Shown here: piece by piece, positions 16,199 to 25,140 of the stretch
Layout of the letters: every line of letters starts with the position of its first letter
Numbering within the stretch: position 1 is the stretch's first letter
Assembly: GCF_009746585.1 (NCBI RefSeq)
Contig: NZ_WRPO01000016.1
Coordinates: 25,237 to 89,236, forward strand
DNA length: 64,000 bases
Direction of reading: 5' to 3'
Source: Novosphingobium aquimarinum
GTDB taxonomy: Bacteria; Pseudomonadota; Alphaproteobacteria; Sphingomonadales; Sphingomonadaceae
Translations under genes and position numbers: made by a program
The notes under the pieces: model-generated
Seen by the model: only the letters and a program-made list of their open reading frames with translations
Databases searched by the model: none
What the model was told of the DNA's origin: nothing

Positions 16199-17599
16199 CT
16201 AATTAACCATCCGGGTCGGAGCATATCCCAGAGCGGCCCCGAGCCGACGAATATCCTCTACTTTCAAAGCCAGGGGAGCCCAATCGTCGTTGCGGTCGAT
16301 CGCCGTCCAGAGGCGCTCGACCTCGTCTATGAGAATGCCCGGCGCGGCCATTTCGTTCCAGACCGGATCGTTCTGGTCGCCCATCGGTTCGCGCTCGCGC
16401 AGCGCCTCCGCCAGCTCTCCATCGGGCACGGCCCGGCCGCCGCGATGACGGAAGAAGAAGGTTTCGGGCGCCAGGCTGGCTTCGCGCATGAACCGTTCGC
16501 TCGCCGAAATCAGCGCGGTGTCGGCTTCCTGCCCAAGCGAGGCGACCCCCAGTCGCCAGGTGAAGCGGCGCGTCATGGCGCGTGAGTACAGATCGCCGAA
16601 CCGATCGAGCGCGGCGATCAGCGGCTCGCTATCGGCCAGCAAGCGCAGCGAAATCGCGAGCTGCGCGCAATTCCAGTGGATCGCCTCGGGCTGGCGGCCA
16701 AAGGCGTAAAGCCCGCTGTGGTCGAAATAGGCGGCGGTGAAGGCGGGATCCCACGCGGGGGCCCAGCGCCACGGCCCGTAATCGAAGCTCTCGCCCGAGA
16801 TGTTCATGTTGTCGGTGTTGAGCACGCCGTGCACGAAGCCCGCGACCATGTACGACGCGGCCAGATCGGCAAGCCGTTCGACCACCTGGTGCATCAGGAT
16901 CACGGCGGGTTCGTCGCGTGCCGGCGCATCCTCGGGCGGTGCGCCACCGGGATACGTCGCAAGACAATAGTCGACGAGCGTGGCCATGTGGTCGCGTTCC
17001 TGAAGCGCCATGAGCCGCTGGAACGAGCCGATGCGGATATGACCGTGCGACAGCCGGACCAGCACGGCAGAGCGCGTCGGGGAGGGTTCGTCGCCGCGCC
17101 ACAGCTCCTCGCCGGTCTCGATCACCGAGAAGGTCTTGCTGGTATCGACGCCGAGCGCCTCGAGCATTTCGGTGGCGAGAATCTCGCGCACCGCGCCCTT
17201 CAAGGTCAGCCGTCCATCGCCGTTGCGACTGTACGGGGTCTGGCCCGAGCCCTTGGTCCCAAGATCGAGCAGCCGATCCGCGCCGTCGCGCAGCTGCGCG
17301 AACAGAAAGCCGCGCCCGTCGCCGATGTCAGGGTTGTAGGCGCGGAACTGGTGCCCGTGATAGCGCAGAGCCAGAGGCTGCGGCAGATTGCCCTCGAGCG
17401 GCGCGAATCCGGCGAAATGTTCGCACCAGTGCGGATCGTCGAGATGGTCGAGCCCGACCGCGCGCGCCCAGCGGTCATTGCGGAAGCGCAGCACGTGCTG
17501 CGGAAACCGCGCGGGGCCGACCGGATCGGCGAGCCAATCGGCAATCGCCTCGATTTGCGGATCGGGGCGGTAGGCGCTCGCTTGCGGTTCAGGTCGCAT
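16199..17599 (-). CDS. selO: Protein adenylyltransferase SelO (YdiU)
   Basis: A 466-residue pseudokinase-fold enzyme that transfers AMP from ATP to Ser/Thr/Tyr of target proteins, linked to redox stress in the family. Conserved regions are RYHGHQFRAYNPDIGDGRG, LGTKGSGQTPYSRNGDGRL (nucleotide-binding Lys and Arg) and FVHGVLNTDNMNISGE with DYGPW (catalytic and metal-binding Asn/Asp). The protein is a little shorter than E. coli SelO (478) and lacks a C-terminal Cys/Sec motif, which is usual in bacterial short forms. It is transcribed alone, divergent from the hydrolase at 17679. Confidence 0.93.
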   Translation of the reverse strand: MRPEPQASAYRPDPQIEAIADWLADPVGPARFPQHVLRFRNDRWARAVGLDHLDDPHWCEHFAGFAPLEGNLPQPLALRYHGHQFRAYNPDIGDGRGFLFAQLRDGADRLLDLGTKGSGQTPYSRNGDGRLTLKGAVREILATEMLEALGVDTSKTFSVIETGEELWRGDEPSPTRSAVLVRLSHGHIRIGSFQRLMALQERDHMATLVDYCLATYPGGAPPEDAPARDEPAVILMHQVVERLADLAASYMVAGFVHGVLNTDNMNISGESFDYGPWRWAPAWDPAFTAAYFDHSGLYAFGRQPEAIHWNCAQLAISLRLLADSEPLIAALDRFGDLYSRAMTRRFTWRLGVASLGQEADTALISASERFMREASLAPETFFFRHRGGRAVPDGELAEALREREPMGDQNDPVWNEMAAPGILIDEVERLWTAIDRNDDWAPLALKVEDIRRLGAALGYAPTRMVN

Positions 17600-17678
17600 C
17601 AGGCAATAGTGGGGTGCGCGCCCCCGGCGATCAACCCGGGCGGCCTTGCAGCGAAGGGTCGCGGGGAAGCATTACCGA

Positions 17679-18545
17679 ATGAGTGCGTACGAAGACCGGG
17701 CCTGGACGAGCACCGACGGGCTCGCGCTGCATTACCGCGATTATCGGGCCGAAGGGGCGGGGGAGACCCGCGTTCCGGTGGTGTGCCTGCATGGCCTCAC
17801 GCGCAATGCCCGCGATTTCGAGGAGCTGGCCGAACACATCGCTCCGCAGCGCCGCGTGCTGTGTCCGGAAATGCGCGGGCGGGGCGACAGCGAATACACC
17901 AAGGACATCGCCACGTATAATCCTCAGCAATATGTCGAGGATCTGATGGTGCTGCTCGATCAGGAAGGCATCGACCGCTTCGTCGCGATCGGCACCTCGT
18001 TGGGCGGCCTGATGACGCTCTCGCTGGCGGCGACCACACCCGAACGGATTGCCGGGGCCGTGATCAACGACATCGGCCCGCGGATCGAGACATCCGGGCT
18101 GCAGCGGATCAAGGACTATGTCGGCCAGGGGCGCAACTGCCCGACCTGGGTCCATGCCGCGCGCGGGCTGGAGGAAGTGCAGAGCGAGGCCTACCCGGGC
18201 CGCGATCTCAATTTCTGGATCGGCATGGCCAAGCGATTGATGACCGTGTCGGGCAACGGCCGCATCGTCTACGACTACGATATGAAGATCGCCGAGCCGT
18301 TCATGGCTTTCGAAGCCGAGACCATGCCCGACCTCTGGCCTGCCGCCGAGGCGCTCTCGGGAAAGCCGGTGCTGGTTGTGCGAGGCGCCCGGTCCGATCT
18401 GTTCTCGCCCTCGACGATGCGTGAGATGATCGAGCGGATCCGGGGCGCCGAGGGGCTGACGCTGCCGAATGTCGGCCATGCGCCGCTGCTGACCGAGCCC
18501 GAATGCATCGACGCGATCGACCGGCTGCTGGCCGCGGTCGACTAG
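17679..18545 (+). CDS. Alpha/beta-fold hydrolase
   Basis: A 288-residue single-domain hydrolase. It has an oxyanion HGLTR segment, nucleophile Ser106 in the elbow GTSLGG, an acid in RSDLF and the catalytic His in NVGHAP, so the triad is complete. The ATG at 17679 is preferred over a TTG 33 bp upstream because of a ggggaag ribosome binding site. The substrate is unknown; esterase, lactonase or C-C hydrolase roles all occur in this fold. A glycosyltransferase gene follows 21 bp later. Confidence 0.9.
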   Translation: MSAYEDRAWTSTDGLALHYRDYRAEGAGETRVPVVCLHGLTRNARDFEELAEHIAPQRRVLCPEMRGRGDSEYTKDIATYNPQQYVEDLMVLLDQEGIDRFVAIGTSLGGLMTLSLAATTPERIAGAVINDIGPRIETSGLQRIKDYVGQGRNCPTWVHAARGLEEVQSEAYPGRDLNFWIGMAKRLMTVSGNGRIVYDYDMKIAEPFMAFEAETMPDLWPAAEALSGKPVLVVRGARSDLFSPSTMREMIERIRGAEGLTLPNVGHAPLLTEPECIDAIDRLLAAVD

Positions 18546-18566
18546 GCAAGCGGACCGGCAGTTCCT

Positions 18567-19694
18567 TTGCGTTTCCTCCACCTCCATTCCAGCTTCGATG
18601 CCGGCGGCAAGGAATTGCGCTCGGCGCGGCTGATGAACGCTTTCGGCACAGGTGTGAGCCACGCGGTGGTGAGCGCCAAACCCGACGCATACGGGGCCGC
18701 TGCCGCCATCGATCCCGGCACCGACACCACCTACCCCGAGGATTTCCCGAGCCTGCAGGGCCGGCCGACGCCGGGACGCTTGCGTACGCTGGCGCAGGCG
18801 ATGCGCGGCTACGACCTCGTCCTGACGTACAACTGGGGCGCAATGGATGCGGTCATGGCGCATACCGTGTTCCGCGATGCCTTTTCGCTGCCGCCGCTGA
18901 TCCACCACGAGGACGGCTTCAACGAAGACGAGGCCGGCGGGCTCAAGCGGTCGCGCTCCTGGTTTCGCCTGATTGCTCTGGCCCGAAGTTCGGGCCTGGT
19001 GGTGCCGTCGAAACGGCTCGAGGAGATTGCGCTCGGCCCCTGGATGCAACCGCGCGGTCGCGTCATCCTGATCCCCAACGGCATCGCTGTCGCCGGATAC
19101 GCCGATCGCCCGGCGCCCGATGCGCTGCCCCGGATCGTCAAGCACAAGGGCGAGCTCTGGCTGGGAACGCTGGCGGGCCTGCGCGCAGTCAAGGACTTGC
19201 CGCGGCTGGTGCGCGCGTTCGCCGGTCTGCCGCCGCAATGGCAGCTCGTCATCCTCGGCGAGGGACCTGAGCGCGGCGCGATCCGCGAGGAAGCGACCCG
19301 CTGCGGCGTGGCCGATCGGGTGCATTTGCCCGGCTTCGTCGCGAAACCGGCGGACGCGGTGGGCCTGTTCGATTTGTTCGCGTTGTCTTCGCGATCCGAG
19401 CAGTTCCCTATCTCGGTGGTCGAGGCAATGGCCGCCGGGCTGGCGGTGGCGTCGCCCGACGTGGGCGATGTCGCCGACATGGTGGCCGAGCCGAACCGCC
19501 GCTTTATCACGCCTGCCGACGATGAAGCCGCGCTCGGCGAAGCGCTGGCGACGCTGGCTGCCGACGCCGATCTGCGGACCGCGATCGGCGCGGCGAACCG
19601 CCAGGTCGCGCTCGATCGCTATGACGAGGCGCGGATGATCGCCACCTATCGGCAGCTCTACGCATCCGCCATGGGCCTTGCCGATCTGCCCTGA
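18567..19694 (+). CDS. GT4-family glycosyltransferase
   Basis: A 375-residue GT-B glycosyltransferase starting at a TTG codon. The N-terminal domain opens RFLHLHSSFDAGGKE, the acceptor-side Gly-rich loop. The C-terminal domain holds LGEGPERGAIREEA, LPGFVAKPADAVGLFDLFALSSRSEQFPISVVEAMAAG, including the E-x7-E motif of the GT4 (Glycos_transf_1) family that binds the sugar nucleotide. It follows the hydrolase by 21 bp and is probably cotranscribed. It lacks a membrane segment. It probably adds a sugar to an envelope glycolipid or polysaccharide; the acceptor is unknown. Confidence 0.9.
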   Translation: MRFLHLHSSFDAGGKELRSARLMNAFGTGVSHAVVSAKPDAYGAAAAIDPGTDTTYPEDFPSLQGRPTPGRLRTLAQAMRGYDLVLTYNWGAMDAVMAHTVFRDAFSLPPLIHHEDGFNEDEAGGLKRSRSWFRLIALARSSGLVVPSKRLEEIALGPWMQPRGRVILIPNGIAVAGYADRPAPDALPRIVKHKGELWLGTLAGLRAVKDLPRLVRAFAGLPPQWQLVILGEGPERGAIREEATRCGVADRVHLPGFVAKPADAVGLFDLFALSSRSEQFPISVVEAMAAGLAVASPDVGDVADMVAEPNRRFITPADDEAALGEALATLAADADLRTAIGAANRQVALDRYDEARMIATYRQLYASAMGLADLP

Positions 19695-19816
19695 AACTGG
19701 CGGCGTTCATCGCTGCTTCAGCGCGGACCGGGCAGCGGTTTGCCCGTTGAATTGCAGTCCCCATCCGCTAAGAAGCGCGACACATTTGCCTTCCCGCCGA
19801 CTTGAAAGCCCTATCC

Positions 19817-20638
19817 TTGGCCCTCCCTCCCAGCGAAACGCCCAAAACCAAAGGCGCCCTCAGCGAAAAGGCCGCGCAGCGCAAAGCCGCGCAGGACGAG
19901 GTGTTCCTGCGCGAGGTCGACGACGCGCTGCGCCAGGACCAGTTCGAAGGGTTCTTCAAGCGCTATGGCATTCCCGTCATCGCGCTGATCGTGCTGGGCC
20001 TGGCGGCGTTCGGCGGCTGGCTGTGGTGGCACAGCGATCAAAAAGCCAAGCGCGAGGCGCACGCCGAAACGTTTATCAAGGCGCTCGACGACGTGGAGGC
20101 TTCGAACCTCAAGGCCGCGGATGACAAGCTCGCGGTGCTGGCCTCCGAAGCGAACGACGGCAGCGCAGCTTCTGCCAAGCTGATGCGCGCGGGCATCGCC
20201 CTGCAGAACGGCGACCAGAAGGCAGCCGCGTCGCTTTACGGCGAGGTGGCGGGCGACGATTCGGTGCCGCAGCCGCTGCGTGATCTGGCGACCGTCCGCT
20301 CCGTCGCGGCCACGTACGAGACGATGAAGCCTCAGGACGTGATCGACCGGCTGAAGCCCTATACGCAGCCGGGCAATCCATTCTTCGGTATTGCCGGCGA
20401 GATGACCGGGTTCGCCTATCTCAAGCAGGGTAAGGAAAATCTCGCCGGCCCGCTTTTCGCCAAGATTGCGCGCGATGAGAGCCAACCCGATTCGCTGCGC
20501 AGCCGCACACGCCAGATCGCGGGCGTGCTGGGGGTCGATGCGATCGAGGACGTGATCGAAGACAAGTCGCAGCGCGACGATGCGGCGCCCAGCGCCGAAA
20601 TGGTGCCTGCGCCCGTGCCCGAAGCGGCAGCGGACTAG
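19817..20638 (+). CDS. Membrane-anchored TPR-like protein (YfgM / TPR_21 type) upstream of bamB
   Basis: About 273 residues: a charged N-terminal helix, one membrane segment (YGIPVIALIVLGLAAFGGWLWW, about residues 50-71) and a periplasmic TPR-like helical domain. This layout matches YfgM, which sits next to bamB and works with the SecYEG/PpiD exit complex in E. coli. The start is uncertain: TTG 19817 gives MALPPSETP, and a TTG at 19802 adds five residues. bamB starts 28 bp after its stop, so the pair is one unit handling proteins newly exported to the periplasm. Confidence 0.85.
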   Translation: MALPPSETPKTKGALSEKAAQRKAAQDEVFLREVDDALRQDQFEGFFKRYGIPVIALIVLGLAAFGGWLWWHSDQKAKREAHAETFIKALDDVEASNLKAADDKLAVLASEANDGSAASAKLMRAGIALQNGDQKAAASLYGEVAGDDSVPQPLRDLATVRSVAATYETMKPQDVIDRLKPYTQPGNPFFGIAGEMTGFAYLKQGKENLAGPLFAKIARDESQPDSLRSRTRQIAGVLGVDAIEDVIEDKSQRDDAAPSAEMVPAPVPEAAAD

Positions 20639-20666
20639 AAACGACGTGGTGAGGACCAACAGGCGC

Positions 20667-22028
20667 ATGCATTCCGCAAACCCGATCCAACAGACGTCGC
20701 ACCGACGCCGGTCAACCGCAATCCTCGTGCTGGCGCTCGCGCTGGCCTTGCCGGGCTGCAAGATCTTCGGCGGCAAGGAAGGTCCCAAGACCCCTACCGT
20801 GGGCGAACGCGTGCCGATCCTGTCGCGGATCGAATCGGGCGCCACCGTCGATCCCACGCTCGAAGGCGTGTCGGTGATCCTGCCGCCGGCCGAGGCCAAT
20901 CCGCAATGGCCCCAAGCGGGCGGCAATGCCGCCAAGAGCTACGGCCAGCTGGAGCTCTCGGCCACGCCGAGCCGCATCTGGACCGCGTCGATCGCTGGGT
21001 CCTCGAACAAGCGCCGCCTCGCCGCCTCGCCGGTAGTGGGCGACGGCAAGCTGTTCGTCATGGACACCGATGGCCTGGTGACGGCGCTGGATGCCGGCAG
21101 CGGCGGCAAGTTGTGGACCGTGAACTTCGGCGTCTCGGGCGACGGCGCCAGCTCGGTCTTCGGCGGCGGCGCCAGCTACGATAGCGGCCGCGTCTACGTG
21201 ACCAACGGCGTGGGCGAAGTCGCGGCGCTGCAGGCCGACGACGGCAAGGAGATCTGGAAGGTCAAGCTTTCGGGGCCGCTGCGCGGATCGCCGACGGTGG
21301 CGTTCAATTCGGTCTACGTGATGACGCAGGACAACCAGATCATCGCGCTCAATGCGGCGGATGGTGCGCCGTTGTGGACCGAGTCGGCCTCGATGTCGCA
21401 GTCGGGCGTGTTCGGCGTCGCGGCGCCCGCGGCGGGGCAGGGCACCGTCATCGCCGGTTATGCCTCGGGTGAACTGGTGGCCTACCGCTACGAGAACGGC
21501 CGCCAGCTGTGGTCCGACGCGCTGGCGCGCACTTCGATCTCGACCGAAGTCGGCAGCCTAACCGACGTCGATGCCGATCCGATCATCGATCGCGGCCGCG
21601 TCTATGCGCTGGGCCAGGGCGGGCGCATGGCCGCTTACGAACTGGTCACCGGGCAGCGCGTCTGGGAGCTAAATCTGGCGGGGATTTCGACCCCGGCGGT
21701 CGCCGGCGAATGGGTTTTCACACTTACGGACCATGCCCAGCTGCTCGCGATTCAACGCACCAGCGGAAAAGTGCGCTGGCTCACGCAGCTAGACGAATTC
21801 CGCGTGCCCAAGAAGAAGAAGGACAAGATCTTCTGGGTCGGCCCGGTGCTGGCCGGTGGCAAGCTGTGGATGGCCAATTCGCAAGGCGAAGTCTCCTGGG
21901 CGGATCCCTCGGATGGCAGCGTCACGCGCTTCGCCGATCTGAAGGAGTCGGTCTCGCTGGCGCCCATCGTCGCCGGGCAGACGCTCTACATCCTCGACGA
22001 CAGCGGCAAGATCAGCGCCTGGCGCTGA
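20667..22028 (+). CDS. bamB: Outer-membrane assembly lipoprotein BamB
   Basis: A 453-residue beta-propeller lipoprotein of the BAM complex, which folds beta-barrel proteins into the outer membrane. The signal peptide ends in lipobox LPGC. The propeller shows repeated PQQ-like blades: KLFVMDTDGLVTALDAGSGGKLW, EVAALQADDGKEIWK, NQIIALNAADGAPLW and later copies, each ending with a Trp. The ATG at 20667 is favoured because it gives a compact signal peptide; GTG codons slightly upstream are in frame. The preceding gene encodes a YfgM-like partner. In many bacteria der (engA) follows; here an ICMT-like gene does. Confidence 0.93.
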   Translation: MHSANPIQQTSHRRRSTAILVLALALALPGCKIFGGKEGPKTPTVGERVPILSRIESGATVDPTLEGVSVILPPAEANPQWPQAGGNAAKSYGQLELSATPSRIWTASIAGSSNKRRLAASPVVGDGKLFVMDTDGLVTALDAGSGGKLWTVNFGVSGDGASSVFGGGASYDSGRVYVTNGVGEVAALQADDGKEIWKVKLSGPLRGSPTVAFNSVYVMTQDNQIIALNAADGAPLWTESASMSQSGVFGVAAPAAGQGTVIAGYASGELVAYRYENGRQLWSDALARTSISTEVGSLTDVDADPIIDRGRVYALGQGGRMAAYELVTGQRVWELNLAGISTPAVAGEWVFTLTDHAQLLAIQRTSGKVRWLTQLDEFRVPKKKKDKIFWVGPVLAGGKLWMANSQGEVSWADPSDGSVTRFADLKESVSLAPIVAGQTLYILDDSGKISAWR

Positions 22029-22096
22029 TCTTGCGCGCCGGGCAGACGCCGGCTTCGTTTCACTGGATTTAACCTTTCGGCGCTAGGCGTAGCGCC

Positions 22097-23497
22097 ATGA
22101 ATCACGCCAAGACCAGTCACGCCGAGACCAGTCGCCCCGGGATGAGCGGTGCTGCTGCACTCCCGAATTCGCCGCCGGCCAGCGATGTTTCCCCCGCGGT
22201 CGGCCTAGTCGGCCTCGCGGGATTGCTCGTCTGGATCGTGATCTGCCGCAACTGGGCCGGCATCGCCGATGCCTTTGTGCTGCCGGGGCCGCGCGCCCCG
22301 ATGTCCGGACCGAATGCCGCCGTCGCGACGATCCTGTTTACCGGCGTGCCGATGGTGCTGTGGTCGTTGCTGGTCGACAAGGTGCACCTCAGGCCCTCGA
22401 CCGGGATCGACTGGTCGCTGCGTCGTTCGCTCCGCTCGACGCTCGACGTCTCGATCACCAAGCTCGCCGGGCTGTGGGCGACCTGGGCGATGATCGGCTT
22501 CGTCTACTGCCTATGCCGCTTCTACTGGGACGGCCAGTTCCTGTTCGCGATGGACGTGATCGTCGGCGCGGCCCCGCTGCTGTTCCTGCTCTCGGTGCCC
22601 TACGTGCTGTGGATCGACCGCTACCTGATCGAGCCGCGCGACAGCGCCTGGCATTTCGGTGCGATGCTCATCGGCCGCGAGGCCTGGGAGCCCGAGCAGA
22701 TCAAGAAGCACTGGCGCGGCTGGGCGATCAAGGGCTTCTTCGGCGCGTTCATGGTCTCGATCCTGCCCTTCGGTTTCGCGCAAGTGGTCGAAGCCGACTT
22801 GCCGAGCCTGGCCGGAAATCCCGTGGCGATCGCCGAGATCACGATCGCGCTGCTGTTCACCATCGACGTGCAGATCGGCACCGTCGGCTATCTGGTGACG
22901 ATGCGCCCGCTCGACGCGCATATCCGCAGCGGCAACCCGTTCCTCGCGGGCTGGGTCGCGGCGCTGATGTGCTACCCGCCGTTCGTCTGGGGCCTGATGG
23001 GCCGCGCCGACGTGCTCGCCTACGAGGTCAACACCGCGACCTGGGGCTTCTGGCTGCAAGGCCACGATCTGCTGCTGTGGCTCTGGGCCGGGATGCTGAT
23101 CGCACTCACCGGGATCTATGCCTGGGCGACGTTCGCGTTCGGCCTGCGCTTTTCCAACCTCACGTATCGCGGCGTGCTGACCAACGGCCCCTACCGCTTC
23201 ACCCGCCACCCGGCGTATCTGTCGAAGAACTTGTTCTGGTGGCTTTCGTCGATGCCGTTCCTGGTCACCACGCACTCGCTGACCGACACGGTGCGCAATT
23301 CGGTGATGCTTTGCGTGGTCAGCGGCATCTACTTCTGGCGCGCCAAGACCGAGGAAGCGCACTTGCTGGGCGAGGATCCCAAGTACCGCGCGTACCACGC
23401 CTGGATGGCCGAGAACGCGTTCATCACGCGCAGCGTCACGCGTCTCGCCGAACGCTTTCGCCCGCGTCCGCATCCGGACATGCATCCGGCGGAATGA
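22097..23497 (+). CDS. Large polytopic membrane protein with ICMT/PEMT-type methyltransferase C-terminus
   Basis: A 466-residue integral membrane protein. About nine hydrophobic segments precede a C-terminal module YRGVLTNGPYRFTRHPAYLSKNLFWWL...E-E-HLL...YRAYHAW. That pattern (G-P-Y-x-x-x-R-H-P-x-Y plus a later Glu and Y-x-x-Y) is the SAM-binding signature of isoprenylcysteine carboxyl methyltransferases and related phospholipid N-methyltransferases. Typical family members have 150-250 residues, so the N-terminal 300 residues with six or more extra membrane segments are unusual. No neighbour tells the substrate; a lipid or a small quinone-like molecule is possible. Confidence 0.85.
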   Translation: MNHAKTSHAETSRPGMSGAAALPNSPPASDVSPAVGLVGLAGLLVWIVICRNWAGIADAFVLPGPRAPMSGPNAAVATILFTGVPMVLWSLLVDKVHLRPSTGIDWSLRRSLRSTLDVSITKLAGLWATWAMIGFVYCLCRFYWDGQFLFAMDVIVGAAPLLFLLSVPYVLWIDRYLIEPRDSAWHFGAMLIGREAWEPEQIKKHWRGWAIKGFFGAFMVSILPFGFAQVVEADLPSLAGNPVAIAEITIALLFTIDVQIGTVGYLVTMRPLDAHIRSGNPFLAGWVAALMCYPPFVWGLMGRADVLAYEVNTATWGFWLQGHDLLLWLWAGMLIALTGIYAWATFAFGLRFSNLTYRGVLTNGPYRFTRHPAYLSKNLFWWLSSMPFLVTTHSLTDTVRNSVMLCVVSGIYFWRAKTEEAHLLGEDPKYRAYHAWMAENAFITRSVTRLAERFRPRPHPDMHPAE

Positions 23498-23713
23498 GCG
23501 GGCGAAGGTGACAAAGGTGACACAGGCGATGTCTGATGTAGGAACGCCAAGTCCCTGATCACGCAAGGAAAAGCCTTGTTCTCATAGGGTGACACTCCAC
23601 GCACCCGTTTTTCTCGTTCCCGATGTCAAAGAGCCGACCCGAAAGAGGGCGCAGGCATCATGACGCGCAGAGTGAGAGTAGGAAAGCCTCGCCGAGCTTG
23701 CGTCCGCGAGCGC

Positions 23714-25099
23714 TCAGAAACTGTGCTCGTAGGCCCGCGTCACGTCGCCGGCCCATTCGCCGTGATAGAGGTCGAGCAGGCGCTGGGCCGGGACCTTGCC
23801 GCTCTTGACGATCTCGGTGAGCGGTTCGAGGAAGCCGGTCTCGTTATCGCCCATGGTGTTGAGGCGTCCGCGCGCGGCGAGGCCCGAGCGGGCGATTGCG
23901 AGCACTTCGCCGGCGATGTCGCGCAAGGTGCCGCCGCGCCCGTTGACGGATTGGGGAATGGGCGCATCGAGGCCCAGTTTCGGCACCGCGTTGCGCAGCG
24001 CCTCGCGGCCTTCCATGTCCCAATCCTTGACCAGATCCCAGGCGGCATCGAGCGCGGTCTGGTCGTAAAGCAGGCCGACCCACAGCGCGGGCAGGGCGCA
24101 AATCCGGTTCCATGGCCCGCCATCGGCGCCGCGCATTTCGAGGAAGGTCTTGAGCCGCACTTCGGGAAAGGCGGTGGAGAGGTGGTCGATCCAGTCGCTC
24201 ATGCGCGGGCGCTCGCCGGGCAGGACCGAAAGCTTGCCCGCCATGAAGTCGCGGAACGAAAGCCCGGCGGCGTCGATGTACTTGCCGTCGCGGAAGACGA
24301 AATACATTGGCACGTCGAGCATGTAGTCGACGTAGCGTTCGTAGCCGAAGCCTTCTTCGAACACGAAGGGCAGCATGCCGGTGCGGTGCGGATCGGTGTC
24401 CGACCAGATGTGGCTGCGATAGGAAAGGAAGCCGTTGGGCTTGCCTTCGGTGAAGGGCGAATTGGCGAACAGCGCGGTCGCGAGCGGTTGTAGGGCGAGC
24501 GACACGCGGAACTTCTGCACCATGTCCGCTTCCGACCCGTAGTCGAGATTGACCTGGATGGTGCAAGTGCGCAGCATCATGTCGAGGCCCATCGAACCGA
24601 CGCGCGGCATGTGCCGCAGCATGATCGCGTAGCGCCCCTTGGGCATGATCGGTAGCGCCTCGCGCGTCTTGTCGGGCCACATGCCGAGGCCGAGAAACCC
24701 CTTGCAGGTACGCGCGCCGATCGCCTTGACTTGTTCGAGGTGGCGGCCGGTCTCGTTGCAGGTCTGGTGCAGGTTTTCGAGCGGCGCGCCCGACAGTTCG
24801 AGCTGTCCGGCAGGCTCGAGGCTGACGGTGCCGTCCTCGCCGCGCATCGCGATGACTTTGCCGCCTTCCTCGATCGGCTCCCACCCGAACTCGGTGAGCG
24901 CCATCAGCAGATCGTGGATGCCGCCGGGCTCGTCGTAGGACGGAGCATGGAAATCGGCGCGATCGTAGACCAGCTTTTCGTGCTCGGTGCCGATTCGCCA
25001 ATCGGCACGCGGCTTTTCGCCGAGGGCCATCGGCTCTGCCAGTTGGGATACCGATTCGATCTCGGGATCGAGCTGATCCGACGTCTCGCGCGTGCTCAT
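23714..25099 (-). CDS. gshA: Glutamate-cysteine ligase (plant/alphaproteobacterial class)
   Basis: A 461-residue cytosolic enzyme forming gamma-glutamylcysteine from Glu, Cys and ATP, the first step of glutathione synthesis. Family features are WRIGTEHEK near the start (substrate/Mg Glu residues), the GYMLD-type region (here RYVDYMLDVPMYFVFRDG), and MRGADGGPW near residue 328. This class is unrelated in detail to E. coli GshA and is common in Alphaproteobacteria. It follows rsmE on the same strand by 41 bp. The redox-thiol context (DsbA proteins, SoxR nearby) is broad, not operonic. Confidence 0.96.
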   Translation of the reverse strand: MSTRETSDQLDPEIESVSQLAEPMALGEKPRADWRIGTEHEKLVYDRADFHAPSYDEPGGIHDLLMALTEFGWEPIEEGGKVIAMRGEDGTVSLEPAGQLELSGAPLENLHQTCNETGRHLEQVKAIGARTCKGFLGLGMWPDKTREALPIMPKGRYAIMLRHMPRVGSMGLDMMLRTCTIQVNLDYGSEADMVQKFRVSLALQPLATALFANSPFTEGKPNGFLSYRSHIWSDTDPHRTGMLPFVFEEGFGYERYVDYMLDVPMYFVFRDGKYIDAAGLSFRDFMAGKLSVLPGERPRMSDWIDHLSTAFPEVRLKTFLEMRGADGGPWNRICALPALWVGLLYDQTALDAAWDLVKDWDMEGREALRNAVPKLGLDAPIPQSVNGRGGTLRDIAGEVLAIARSGLAARGRLNTMGDNETGFLEPLTEIVKSGKVPAQRLLDLYHGEWAGDVTRAYEHSF

Positions 25100-25140
25100 G
25101 GGCGCCCAATTAGGAGCCGGGCGGTTAATCCGCCAGTCAT

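Noticed and set aside
22360..23511. A 383-codon + strand frame overlapping the ICMT-like gene
   Set aside because: It is a +2 shadow, Arg/Ala-rich and without hydrophobic segments; the chosen frame has membrane segments and the SAM motif.
23844..25109. A 421-codon minus-strand frame in another phase of gshA
   Set aside because: It is an Arg-rich shadow of the gshA frame, which carries the family sequence.
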